The position numbers were made by a program, and so were the translations under genes. The notes under the pieces are model-generated. The model had not been told where the DNA came from. It searched no databases and saw only the letters and a list, made by a program, of their open reading frames with translations. From positions 1,488,001 to 1,552,000 of the forward strand of contig NC_085855.1 in assembly GCF_020906515.1 (NCBI RefSeq): 64,000 nt of DNA. Direction: 5' to 3'. Position 1 is the stretch's first letter, and every line of letters begins with the position of its first letter. Positions 21,949 through 32,603 of this stretch are shown here, one piece after another. Origin of the DNA: Vanrija pseudolonga (Eukaryota > Basidiomycota > Tremellomycetes > Trichosporonales > Trichosporonaceae).

Positions 21949-22246
21949 GAAATGTGTGTCCGCATCCGACCCATCATCCACCTGCTGCCCTGTGTGTGTC
22001 TGTACCTCGTTACCAACTGCGGTGTCGTCTGCTGAGGCTTCTTCTAGTTGGATGTCGTCTATTGCAAGTGCTGGTGATTGATGTTGGGCAGGTGAATTGC
22101 CCGTGACGTGTCCGTGTTGCACAATGCTACCGCCGCCCGCCTCTGCGGCGCGGTTCGGCAGTTCCACAGATCTAGGGGCATCTCCTTCGACCGTCTGAGG
22201 TCAGCATTGCCATTTACCAGCCCAAGCTCACCAATGGCGGAGTCAT

Positions 22247-23569
22247 GTTGGAGGTCGCTGCCCTGGTCGTTGCAGTGTGGTGTGTAGAACTTTGATGAAT
22301 GTTGTCTGTGTGAGTGACAAATTTGCTTGGAGTCGTTTGTTGCAATGTGAACACTCGCCCAGCGGCTGCGCCTTGTGTTGGGCACTCGCACTACTTGGCT
22401 GACCGCGGGTGACTGTTTGGACACAACGCAGGTGCACCGGTGCGGCGTTGTGACCCAGCACGTATGTAGGGCGAATGTGGCGGGGCGCCACTGCTGGTCT
22501 CTGCCGTCGCACTTGTCGCTGAAACGCCACAGCTGGTATCGAGACCAGTTGGGCAACCGGCTAGGGAGGATCGTTGGCACCTTGTGGTCGCTTGTTCGAG
22601 TCACGAAAACATACAAAACAGTACTGTCCGAGATTGAGGACGGCGCCATTGGGGTGCCCGGGATTGACATCCCGGTCTCGAAAACTTCTTGCTGCCGGTG
22701 ACCATTGTATTGCTTATTACAAAAACCGGGTTTTGTAGTGTCAAGTTCTTTTGAACACAATAGGCCGATTGTGGTGGCTTGGAGAGACATGACGGCATAA
22801 CTAATGTAGTTTATCGCCATAGTACTCTACTACTACATCTTTAGGGAGTTGGAGGGAGCATCCCCGACCTTGGTCGTCGACGCCAGCAAGCGGTGCCGTC
22901 CAAAACATAACCGCTGAACTATAAAGCTGAGTGGTAAAGAGAGTGCAACTGCTTTGTCGGACACCGGTGAGTACGCTGTGTAGTGCTTGATCAGTGTACG
23001 CCAAAGTCGAAATGTCGCTCAACGCCGGAGCGCGCGTGGGAATGCTGGCACTTGCGAGGGATGCCCTGTCGGCGGTGTAGTTGTGTGTTGGCGGCGACAC
23101 TGGCCTTTTGATCCCGCCACATCGCCACACCGCCACATCACTCGCCCCGCTCCCATCACTGCGCCACTCTCGCACAACACATCCCCACTCACCCAGAAGC
23201 AAAAAGCTCCAACTGGACTAGTGGGCTGGAGGCATCGTTGAGACTGTCGGTCGTCGGTTCGTACCTCAGATGCAGCCTGGGTGCGGTCTGGGGTTGCTGG
23301 AGCCAGTTCGAATGTGTGGAGACCTGACCTCCCCCCACAATCTTTTTGCATCACTGAACGGAAATGCGATCGGTAATTGTCACTTGTACTCTCGGCTTCG
23401 ACGCGTTTCGAGCTCGTTGATCCAACTACGAGACCCGTGGTGGAGCGTCTGGCGAGTTCTACTGGTCCGCTCTTTGGCACCGCACCGCTGCACTTAATTC
23501 ATGCATGAATCTTAACCAATGCTTAAGCTTCTTCGTATGACGAACACACTGGCGTCCATGGTTCACCTC
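22247..23569. other. Intergenic, nothing assigned
   Basis: About 1.3 kb between two HT-subfamily loci, slightly less GC-rich than the genes. A short inverted repeat (ccgggattgacatcccgg, about 22658-22675) is present. No open frame has splice or family support. Confidence 0.35.
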
Positions 23570-25146
23570 TCAACGCATCAGGCGACGCTTGTGAGTGACC
23601 ATTGGCCTACCACCCGAGTCGCTGGCAGTCTTGGCATTCTCGTCAACCCAGTCGTCGTCGTCCTCCGGGCCCTCGACGGACATGTTCGAGTCGCCGTCTT
23701 CATACTTGCGCTTCGAGCTGGTCGCATCACCAGGTGATGCCGTGTTGGGAGCCGCTGGATCGGTGACGTTGAGGTTGAGGTCGGACAGAAGCGCCTCAAG
23801 ACCATCGGCCGGCTCGACCGGAGGTGCCTTGTTTGAACTCGACGCTTGGTTGGATGTCTTGGCGCTCTCCTCTTCGAGGCGCTGCTTGTATGCCTTGTCG
23901 GTGGTGATCAGCTTCGGCCACTGTCGGCGGATAATGTTCTCCAGTGAGCCGTGCAGCACATCCATGACAATAGCCATCCCGATGTCAAACTTGGCAGGCG
24001 GGCGAGGCTTGCGCGAACCGATAGCGGTATCGACTTGGCAGATACATGGTCTTGACGCACGTCTCAAACTTGCGGAGCATTTGGTTCTTGACGACAGTGC
24101 GGATGCGGTTCAGCTCGTGGACGTATGCTGAGCCTGCGTTGTGCTTCGTCTTCTTAGTGTGCGTGCAGGCGCGGGACGACTCCTCTCGCTGTGCCAGCTG
24201 ACCACCGAACGTCTGGAAGCAGTGCGAAACCGTGTCGATGCTCTCGTCAACGCGACGAGAGACAATGGAAAGGTAGTCGGCGGCCGCTTCGTTTTGATCG
24301 TTCTGCTTGAACTCGGCCGAGTTGGTGAACTCAACCATCGCTGTCGAAAGATGGGCTTCCTCCAGTTCCTGGCGGGTGTGGCCGGCGCAGGGGGGATCGC
24401 AAGCAGCGCCGACAATCTTGCTCATCTCGCAGCCAAGCGTGGTGATCGCACTACCATTCGTGACAGGGATAACCTTGGCGACCCTGCGAACCTTCGCTTT
24501 CTGCGTTCCAATGTTGGCGTACGTGCTCTCCAGGTCGTACAGCCGAGCCAACTGAGCGTCGTGCAGTTTCTCCAGGTGTGCACTGAGGTCTCCGAGGAGT
24601 GTCTCACACGTCGATTCGAGGACCGAGACGTCATGGAGCTGATTCGAGTCGTTGAGGGACTTGAAAGCCGTGTCGACCGCCGTAGTGTGCTTCTCCAATG
24701 CCTTCTTGAGTACCGCGAACAGATGATGCTGCATGTCCCTGAGCCGCCGGACGTACCCAGATGCTCTGATGAGAGGGTTGTCGTTTTGAGCCGAGAAGCG
24801 ACCGTTGATGACGGCGGCAAAGTCGTCCGAGCGCTGGGTGAGTGCCGTCACCGCCGCGTCGGCGAGCTGGTGCAGAGCTGCTGTGGCAGGCGCGTGGTCG
24901 AGAGTGGTGGCAAGCGCTTCCAGCTGGGCACGATAAGTGGTGCAGACGCCGGTGATCTTGAGCGCAACGGCGGCCTGGGCGGTGTTCTGGTGTCAGCGAC
25001 CAGCGAGCGCAGTTGGCTTCACCTTGACGTATCGGCCCAGCTGACCGCGAACGAGTTGGACGACATCATGGCCCGGCGTGTCGACGTCCTGCTGAGATCA
25101 GACAGTGGTACGGTGACATGCTTACCATATTGGACCTGCTTACCAT
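23570..25146 (-). CDS. HT-subfamily protein of the C-x3-C superfamily
   Basis: Exon 1 25126-25146 (MVSRSNM; a second in-frame ATG is its last codon), exon 2 25023-25091, exon 3 from 24986, with introns of 34 and 36 bases. Near 24050 the frame must change to reach the conserved C-terminus. A 49-base GT-AG intron (24008-24056) does this and gives 485 residues, close to the 490 of the next gene; the donor (gtcaag) is weak, so a one-base frameshift is the alternative. Layout: N-terminal helices (ITGVCTTYRAQLEALATTL), EMSKIVGAACDPPCAGHTRQ with C-x3-C-x2-H-T and ELEEA, more helices, then a disordered acidic tail (EGPEDDDDWVDEN) and basic end THKRRLMR. The function is unknown; the basic end may be a nuclear signal. 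Confidence 0.6.
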
Positions 25147-25423
25147 CTCGAATAGACTTGGTTGTATGACAGTTGATAATGTTGAGAGAATGTGCAGTAC
25201 TGAGTGGGTGATGAGTGTGTGTGCGAGTGTCGACGGCGAATCGGCGGCAATTTCTGGTTGCGAGAGGATCGTGGCTGTGGTGTCGCGAGTCGTTCAGGGT
25301 GGAAACCGCAACGCGGCTGACTTTGATTTCTGCACTGACGGGTGACCGGTGAGTTACCACCTGTCTCTACAGCCTTTTCGACCGAACATGCTACGCTATT
25401 GTATTCAAGTGCTTTCAAGTGCT

Positions 25424-26967
25424 CTAACCGATCATACGGCGCTTGCGACTCCCTCCACCGGGCGCCGCATGCCCAAGACCCTTCACGCCCTCCTGCTCAT
25501 CATCGGTCGACAGGCCCAAGTCCGCCGAGGTATCCAAGACGGTGTCGTCCCACTTGCGCTTCAATGCCACCTTGTCGTCACGAAGAGTCTTGCGGAACAA
25601 AGATGCGGCACCAAAGTTGAGATGGGTCACATCGGCCTTGATGCCCTCCTCGCCGTCGGTCTGGGCAGACATGGTGTGGGGCATGGGCTCCGACGCCTGC
25701 TCCCCCGCCTCCGCCAAGCGGCGCTTAAAGGCCTTATCGATGTCGTCTTGAGTCATTAGAAAATAACGACTGAGATCCCTAAGACGGAGGCGAAGAGATT
25801 TGGTGTTTTTCTTTATCTTGTCCATAACCTTCGACGGCGTCGGTCTATTCTTCTTGGAGAGTGCAAGAACACTGTTAAGGCGACGGAATACCGTCTCTGC
25901 GTACGCCTTTGTCCGGATGAACATTTGCTCCCTGGCGTCGGTGCGAAGATGATCTACCCTGTTGAGATAGATTGACGCGGCGATGACCCTGTACATGCTA
26001 TCGTTGTCGATCATTGACTGCGCGAACTCCGCCTTGCGCCCAAGCTGCGCACAGAAGCTGCGAAAGATTGACAGGAGGGTTTCGATCTCCGTGTCCAGCT
26101 GTGGTCGGATCTCGTCAAGGTACCTCCTTGCATGCTTGTTGTGGGAGTAGAGCTTCAACTTGTCGGACTTCAGCTTCTTGCACGTTACTGAGAGCTTGGC
26201 CTCTTCAATTTCTGAAGGGGGATGACCAGCGCAAGGAGTCTTGCAGCCCCTCCCGTTGATGTTGCTTAGCTTGCATCGGCCGAGAGCTGTGCGAGGCTGA
26301 GGTTTCACGTTGTTGGTGTCTCGCTCGGCATGGCCCTTGGGCGGCTTGGCCGACAGCTTGAGCAGGTCGACTGCCCTCATTGAGACGGTGTGCACCCAGA
26401 AAAGGGCAGTAGAGAGCTTGTCAAGAAGCTCGTCACACTGGAACTCGAGAGCCGGGGCGATGTGAGGTCCGTTCAAGAAACTGGGCGAGTTGAAGACCGA
26501 GGCGACATCTGCGGCGTGATTCCTCAACACCTCGATGTGCTGATCACAAACGTCGTGCTGCATGAGGGCGAGGCGAGAGAGATAGCGGCCAATAGAGTCC
26601 GGTAGGATCGTGGATGGTGGCACATGGTCGGTGATGATGGTGGTGAACTCATCCGAGCGCTGGGTAACCTCGTCGACTGCAGTGTCGGCGAGGCGCTGGA
26701 GCGCGACGGTGGCCGGCGCATAGCCGACTGCGTCGGCGATCTCTTGGATCCGGGCACGGTACTCGATGCAAGCGCAGTTGATGTTGGCGGCAATGACTTC
26801 CGGGGCAGTGAACTGCTGTCAGTTGTGGCCTGCTCGTAGCCTTACCTGGAGGCCTACGCCGCCGACCTGCCCCATGTTCGCCGCCGATTGGTCGACCAGG
26901 GTGGTGTGGTTGGACTGGTCTATGTCCTACGTGGGTGAGATTCGGGGTGGTTGCGGGAACTTACCAT
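25424..26967 (-). CDS. HT-subfamily protein; first coding exon is the ATG alone
   Basis: The ATG at 26965-26967 is directly followed by a donor (gtaagt); intron 26927-26964, exon 26846-26926 (27 codons), intron about 26813-26845, exon 25424-26812. The product is about 490 residues: an N-terminal helical region, LSNINGRGCKTPCAGHPPSE (C-x3-C-x2-H-P) and EIEEAKL, a second helical region with many Lys and Arg, and a tail with acidic Ser/Asp then GGGSRKRRMIG. A different upstream ATG (in ATGAAGACAACATG) gives the wrong phase. Homologous over its length to the genes at 23570 and 19750, which lie in tandem on the same strand. The function is not known; no catalytic motif is seen. Confidence 0.68.
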
Positions 26968-27187
26968 GTTGTCTTCATGTGTTGGGGGGTGAGACGTGTC
27001 GGAAGTCGCGTGTGTGTAATGCGCAGACTGTGAGCGGTGGTGGTTTGAGGGAGTGGGTGGTTGCAAGAGTTTGGCGGGCGGCAAAACAACCAAATCTGTT
27101 CGGCGGCTGACGCGACTGATTTTGCTTTTCCTCCTCCACCATTCTTGCATCTCGCGTCACCAACACCACCACCACCGCTCACTCACG

Positions 27188-28055
27188 ATGTCCGCCCCAA
27201 CCGATCCCGACGCACAGCCAGCTCACCCTCCTCCCCCGGCCGAGCGCACGCTCATGCCCGCGCTCCGCTCCGCCATTGTACTACCCCACCCGCTTCCTCC
27301 GCTGACACCAGGTCTCATTCTACGCCAACCCCGAGCCGCACCCGCTTGTAACGACGCTCTACCGCGGCATACTGCACGGCCGCATGGTCTTCATGTGCGA
27401 GTGTATCGTGTGCGAGGCGACGGGGGGGACGTGGTACGACCACCCGGCCGACTGTCCGCAGTACACGCCCGCGCTGCGATGGCACAACGAGCGCGGCGAC
27501 GCGCCGGCCGAGGAGCTGCGGTTCATCTCGGCGCTCAATCGCGATGGCATGGTCGACGTCGATAACCCGCTCGGAGGGCGATCCGCTGTCGACGCATACA
27601 TCCCTCACTTTGACCCCAGCGTACCGCCCCCACCGCACCGCCATAGTGGGACAACATACCCGCCCCTCCGACCTCTGCCCTTTGTTTGCCCGGTGCGCCT
27701 CGCCCGCGTAATGCACCTTCTCCGGCTCATCGATATACACATCGCCCAGAACCACGCGGTGTGGGTACTCTTCAGCACCAATCCTGTCACTGGCACTCCC
27801 ATCCCCCGTTGGCGCCACCAGCGTCTATTTTCTATTGTGTCGGCTACGTCCTCGCCATCGCCACCGCCGCCGATGTCGACTGCGGAGACGAAGTCCCCTC
27901 CTAAGGCGGCGCGGCCGGCCGGGGCACAGCAACCTCTGTACCCAGATGAGAGCACTCAGACTCAGCACTCCTCCGAGTCGCTGTCGATTCGACGTCAAGC
28001 CAGAATGTCGCAGCTTCGCGCCAAGGCCCAATACTCGTCCGACGAGGCCGAGTAG
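27188..28055 (+). CDS. Unknown Cys-motif protein (WYD-x-P type)
   Basis: Exon 27188-27277 (30 codons, Pro-rich, MSAPTDPDAQPAHPPPPAE) and exon 27312-28055 with a 34-base intron (gtacta ... CTGACACCAG) give 277 residues. After the intron come a short helix, then MCECIVCEATGGTWYDHPAD, a cysteine cluster followed by W-Y-D-H-P. The next gene (28433) has the equivalent CTDCLLDTVWYDPAGD, so the two are probably paralogs. The C-terminal third is Pro/Ser-rich and ends with basic then acidic residues (RMSQLRAKAQYSSDEAE). It sits head to head with the HT gene at 25424, 220 bases apart. No known domain recognised. Confidence 0.65.
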
Positions 28056-28432
28056 AGAGCGTCCGCTGGTGGGTGGCGGAGGAAGTTTGTGATGGGAGCT
28101 CAATGGGTGCTATCAGCCTTGCGGTGACACTCTCCATGTTGTCTATTCTTGCCTGTCCCACCTTATGTACCCATGTAGGCTTACGGTGGTTATGCACACG
28201 AGCGAGTGTGCGTCGCCTTGGCCATGTCACAATCCATTGTTTGCGAGCACAAGGTCGGCACCCATTGTGGTGATGATCGTCGGGGGGCGTGCTGGGGCGA
28301 GCCGGTGGAGGTCGTCTTCTCTTCTCTTGTCTTGTTCAACAACCATCATTTCTCAACGTTGCTCATTCCACCACCACCACTTATTTCAACAACACAACCA
28401 ACGCCCAGCACTCGGAACAGCACAGTCCCAAG
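28056..28432. other. Intergenic, leader of the next gene
   Basis: No gene seen. The last 100 bases are CA- and CT-rich, as before other genes in this array. Confidence 0.35.
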
Positions 28433-29041
28433 ATGACCAAGACACGTTCATGGAAGCCAGCCCAGACCAAGCCAGACGTGTTACACACTCTCGCGGTATG
28501 TAGGTGTCTTCCTTCCTCCAACCCGTCACCTTGCGCCAGTGAGCGTCACCACTGACCCCTCCAGATCCTGCTGCAGTCAGCCACCCCTCGCACCAACGAC
28601 GACGAGGCGGCCATCACTGCCCTCCTAGAGGGCCGCCTCTGGGACGACTGCTGCTCGCACTGCGACTGCGCGGGCACGTTCGAGTTCCACACCTGCACCG
28701 ACTGCCTGCTTGACACGGTGTGGTACGACCCCGCGGGGGACATGGACGAGGCGCATGACGTGTGCGAGTTCTTCGAGGACATGTGCAACGTCGTCGTGCT
28801 GCACCAGCGTCCCACCCGCGAGAAGACCACGGTCAAGCCCACCACCCTGGCGGCTATCAAGCTCCCGTTCAAGCGTATCCACGGGCGCTCGAACATGCGC
28901 AAGAAGGGATATCGCGCCGAGTTTGGTGGGAAGTACGGTCGCTCCAACATGTGGAAGCGCATTGTCCGCCCCGAGGTTGGCAAGATTGTCAAGGCTGGGG
29001 GGAAGGCGTGGGAGGCGGCGGCGGCGGCTTGGGCCGCGTGA
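28433..29041 (+). CDS. Unknown Cys-motif protein with an internal GRSNM duplication
   Basis: Exon 28433-28495 (21 codons) and exon 28565-29041 flank a 69-base intron, the longest in the array, giving 179 residues. After the intron: a helix with acidic residues, CCSHCDCAGTFEFHTCTDC and VWYDPAGDMDEAHDVCEFF, a dense cluster of seven or more Cys with His, plausibly metal-binding. The C-terminal part is basic and contains the near-duplicate blocks GRSNMRKKGYRAEFGGKY and GRSNMWKR, then an Ala-rich end. Paralog of the gene at 27188 by the W-Y-D-(H)-P motif. Function unknown. Confidence 0.65.
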
Positions 29042-29484
29042 TTAGTGGTCTACAGGCTACAGGTTAGCTGCCCGCACTGTCTCCAGCTGCCGAGTGACAG
29101 GCCCCTGCACTGAGTGGACCTGTACCAACAAGCCCAAGAAGATGCCCTCGGGGTCGTTGCCTAGATGCATACCGTGAGGGGTGCAATTGCAAGTGGCACC
29201 CCGCCGCTGTGACCGGTGACGATGATGGATGGTGGGGCAAGTGGCTGCAACTGGAGAAACGAGACATCCGACGTACCGCTCCCGACGAGCTAACGAGCCA
29301 ACTTGAGAACAGATGCCAAGCGGCTTGTTTCACTGACTGATTCACAACACGTCACGTCGTGATTCTCGAACGCGTCAGCGTCAGCTCCAACTGAGACAAC
29401 CGCGTCTGCTTCCAAAGTGCACTATCCCCAACGACTCGAACTCACTCTCTTTGACTGATCACCCCAATCCCCACCACAACCACC
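29042..29484. other. Intergenic, nothing assigned
   Basis: 443 bases with no supported frame on either strand. Confidence 0.35.
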
Positions 29485-30244
29485 ATGGCTGCAGCCCCCA
29501 TGTCCACTGGAGAGGAAGCCATGGGTGTCGTGCAGCGGTACGCCGACCACGGCGACATCACCAACCGACTCGCGCTGATAGGAGTGAGTGCTCCCCCGCG
29601 CCAGGGCTGACACCCAGGCGATGTCCGTCCTCGAAGTGACCTTGCCCAAGAGCGAGTTTGAGATCCTGCATACCTACGTCTTCCCCAAGATGTCCCGCGA
29701 CGCCATCGCCAACGTCGCTCGCGACGGCGACGGCAAGGGGAACTCGCACCCCCTCTCGCCCTGCGGCACAGACTGCGTCCTTTTCCCCAAGTCGCACGTC
29801 GAGCACGACTCGGACCAGCCCTCACGCTGTGCGGTCGCCAAAGCCAGGATCGTGCTCCTCACCCATGGTCGGTGCGAGATCGAACAGTGCGGTCGACCGG
29901 AGCACCACCGCCAACCGAAAAGGTTCAACAAGCATGTGTACCTACACGAGAACTGGATGGCGCGGTTGATGGCTGGGGCAGACTTGTACCCTCGTCCTGC
30001 GGCGCTGGCACGAGAGGCTGAGGCTGCTCGGAGGAGGGGGGCGACAGTGGTATCGATTCAGAAGATCGACAAGACAGCTACAGCGACGTCGGAGGCCATA
30101 CCCACGTACGACACTTCGACGGCGCCTGGTGGCCCGGATGACTGTGCTGGTGGAGCAACCACCGCCCATCACCTTGCCACTGGCAAGGTGGTCAGGTTTG
30201 AGAATGAGGATGCCTGGGAGATGATCTCTGCATGCACCGAGTGA
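29485..30244 (+). CDS. C-x3-C superfamily member (AMSVLE type)
   Basis: Exon 29485-29583 (33 codons) and exon 29618-30244 with a 34-base intron (gtgagt ... CTGACACCCAG) give 241 residues. The second exon opens AMSVLEVTLPKSEFEILHTY, closely parallel to AMAILEERM in the next gene at the same intron position. About 50 residues on is SPCGTDCVLFPKSHVEHDSD, the C-x3-C motif followed by an aromatic. A second Cys/His patch (HGRCEIEQCGRPEHH) follows, then an Arg-rich helix and an acidic Thr/Ala-rich tail. No secretion signal. Function unknown; membership in the array superfamily rests on intron position plus motif. Confidence 0.62.
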
Positions 30245-30448
30245 AGCAGTACATATGCATGTGTACAACACGAGGTGGCTGCAACGCGACGTGCTGTTGT
30301 CAGCCCGACGAGTGCTACCATGCTACCAGGTCCACGCCGCGTGTTTTGGTGACGGGTTCAACGGGGCGCGTACATGTTTGATTGTCACCCAACACACTCA
30401 CCCTCGTCACTTTGACTCTTCGCACTTCACCCAAGTCACTCAACAACC

Positions 30449-31892
30449 ATGCCGACCACTCTACCAGACATGACCCTCGCCGAGGCGAAGCAAGCTATCA
30501 ATGAGTACATCTGCGACGGCACAGAGACGACCCTCGCGACCGTCATCACCGTGAACCAGGTCGCACTACCCACACAGCTGACGTCAGGCCATGGCCATTC
30601 TTGAAGAGCGCATGTCGGCCCCTGCCTTCGCGTTCATCGAGGACGCGGTCACGAGCCAGATGGCCCTCGATGCCTTCGCTGAGGTTCTCGCCGGCGACGA
30701 CGACGACGACGACGACATCGACGACCCGCTGACCGCACACCCGCCGTTCGCGTGTTGCGCCGACTGCGCCCTGTACCCTTCCACCGGGCAGGGGCGTATC
30801 GAGGAGATCGACGACGACGATGTCGACTATGATGAGGAGGTTGAGGAGGAGGAGGACGAGTATGCGGGCGCCTACGGTGTCGACACGGTGAATGATGACG
30901 CCGAGGCGGTGTGTCGCCGCTTCGAGCAGCTGCTCGGAACCAGCACGGCGGTGGCGTCGCACTGCGCCGAGGAGGACAGCGCGGACATCTACGGCGTCGA
31001 TACCGACAATGAGGATGCCGAGGAGATGCGTCGTCACTTCGAGCAGCTTTTCAACATCGGCTCTGCTGTTGCCTCGCCCCACGTCGAGCCGGGCGCCACC
31101 GAGGAGACGACGACTGCTATCGACAAGAGCGGCAAGAACAAGGACCCGGACGGCAAGGACGCCAACATCAAGGCGGGCAAGTCCAAGGGCAAAGGCAAGG
31201 CAGCAGCCAAGGCCCGCGCCAAAGCCCGCGCCAAGGCTCGCAAGGAGGAGGCCGCCGCAGCCGAGCAAGCCATCCGCGACGCCGAGTTCGACGAGGAGGT
31301 GTCGAGGATCTGCGCCTACGACTCGGACGCCAGGGAGCACTTCGGCAATGAACCTTGGGTGGGGTACATGCTGGCCGGCATGGAGACCATGTTCCGCCAG
31401 TACTGGGCAGAGCATAAGACCCTCGACCCAGCTGCGGCTGACCCGCCGACCGGCAAGAAGCGCAAGAACAAGAAGAAGGGCAAGAAGGGCAAGGTGGCGG
31501 CATCGGTTGACACTGTGACGCATGGCGACGACCTCGCCGAGACGATCCAGCCGCCCTCGGTCGCCGCCTCCGCCGCCGGCACCAGCAAGAGCAAGAAGAA
31601 GGGCAAGGGCAAGAACAAGGGCGGTTCCGAGCCTGTCCCGGTCGGTGCTCCATCCGCGACTCACAACACCAAGGCGACCCACACTGTCCCCGGCGCCTAT
31701 CCCAAGATCAAGACTGGTGGCAACAGAACCACTACCGCTGGCGGATCCAAGACCAACCCCAAGCCCGCGGCCAAGGACACGACGAAGCCCGCGGCCAAGT
31801 CGACCACCACGGCCACGGAACGTTGGACGACCGACGACGTGCCCGGCCCTTCCAACTACGCGACGCGTACCAAGATCGGCTCCAAGCACTAG
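30449..31892 (+). CDS. C-x3-C superfamily member with acidic repeats and KKGKKGK tracts
   Basis: Exon 30449-30550 (34 codons) and exon 30588-31892; the 37-base intron (gtgaac ... CTGACGTCAG) is preferred over a 28-base alternative that shares the acceptor. The product is 468 residues: AMAILEERMSAPAFAF helix, an acidic run, FACCADCALYPSTGQ (C-x3-C), then two copies of a ~38-residue acidic block (YGVDTVNDDAEAVCRRFEQL and YGVDTDNEDAEEMRRHFEQL). A Lys/Ala-rich helix follows, then a WVGYMLAGMETMFRQYWAEH helix and several KKRKNKKKGKKGK blocks. Alternating acid and basic tracts recall chromatin or nucleolar proteins (inference). A 462-codon frame on the opposite strand is a shadow of this gene. Confidence 0.68.
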
Positions 31893-32603
31893 GCTGCGCT
31901 CAGCAAGCATATCGACCCTGTGTAGACCTTGCATGATGCTTCATGCGCAGCGATAAACATCGCGCTGGATGCAGGGTGAAGTTGTGCCATTGACGTCATG
32001 GTGATTCCAAGGTCCTCGTCGGCTCAGGGTCGGCGCGTCTGACTGAGCCAACAACTGACCGACCCTTGTCGGCGACGACCTGCTCCTGCTCGCTCACCTC
32101 ACCACCTCTGACACGACTCACATGCTCGCACACAGCCCGACCGTACAGCAACATCATCGCCACACACATCGCCACATCCACCGGCTATGCTCTTCCCTCC
32201 GCCCGAAACGGCCCAAGCGTCGGGCGGGCGGGGAGAAGCTTGCACAACCCGTGCAGCCGCGTGCGTCGCGACTCGCTGAATAGGTGAACACCTGGGCAAG
32301 CACGCGCTTCTCGACGCCTACCCCACGCCTCTGGTGCTTCTCGCCAGGGAACGCCCCCGATCGGCCGTCGCATCTCGATGCCAACCCCAGAAAATCTCGC
32401 GAATCCAGGTAGGCGTCCGGCACGGCCAGGCCCGGGGTGGCCGGGTGGCCGAGCGCGCTCAGGCCTGACAGGGAGGGAGGGAGGGTCGGGTGTCTCGCGC
32501 GCTGGGCCGAGATTGTGCCGCAGGTCGGCGTCTGGCAAGGTCGTACATACATTAGGGCGTGGGTCGCCGTCCCCGCCTTGCCACTCACACTCACCCCGCA
32601 ACG
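31893..32603. other. Intergenic, nothing assigned
   Basis: 711 bases, GC-rich, with GGGAGGGAGGGAGGG near 32470-32485, a possible G-quadruplex-forming run. Open frames overlap on both strands without support. Confidence 0.4.

Larger units (their letters stand above)
19750..22246 (-). pseudogene. Decayed HT-subfamily gene with two internal repeats
   Basis: Start at 22246 (MTPPL), intron 22195-22231, acidic exon 21757-22194 with a SQSDDD repeat, intron 21704-21756, then a long exon. That exon matches the intact relatives at 23570 and 25424: helices (RIREACTAHCDRIDQL), then KNITGTDCGPPCPGHT with C-x3-C-x2-H-T, then a C-terminal acidic patch and basic end (NVHKRLKGG). It is interrupted by an in-frame TAA (21434-21436) and an in-frame TAG (just after ...HTADQV, about 20690), and the heptapeptide repeat shifts frame near 20265. 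Homology continues in the same frame on both sides of each stop, so these are lesions in one gene, not separate genes. A spliced product skipping them is not apparent. Confidence 0.65.

Noticed and set aside
30546-31934. 462-codon open frame on the minus strand
   Set aside because: It is the exact antisense shadow of the gene at 30449-31892; composition is Val/Leu/Arg/Gly repeats mirroring the Lys/Ala/Asp repeats, and it lacks a splice or family pattern.
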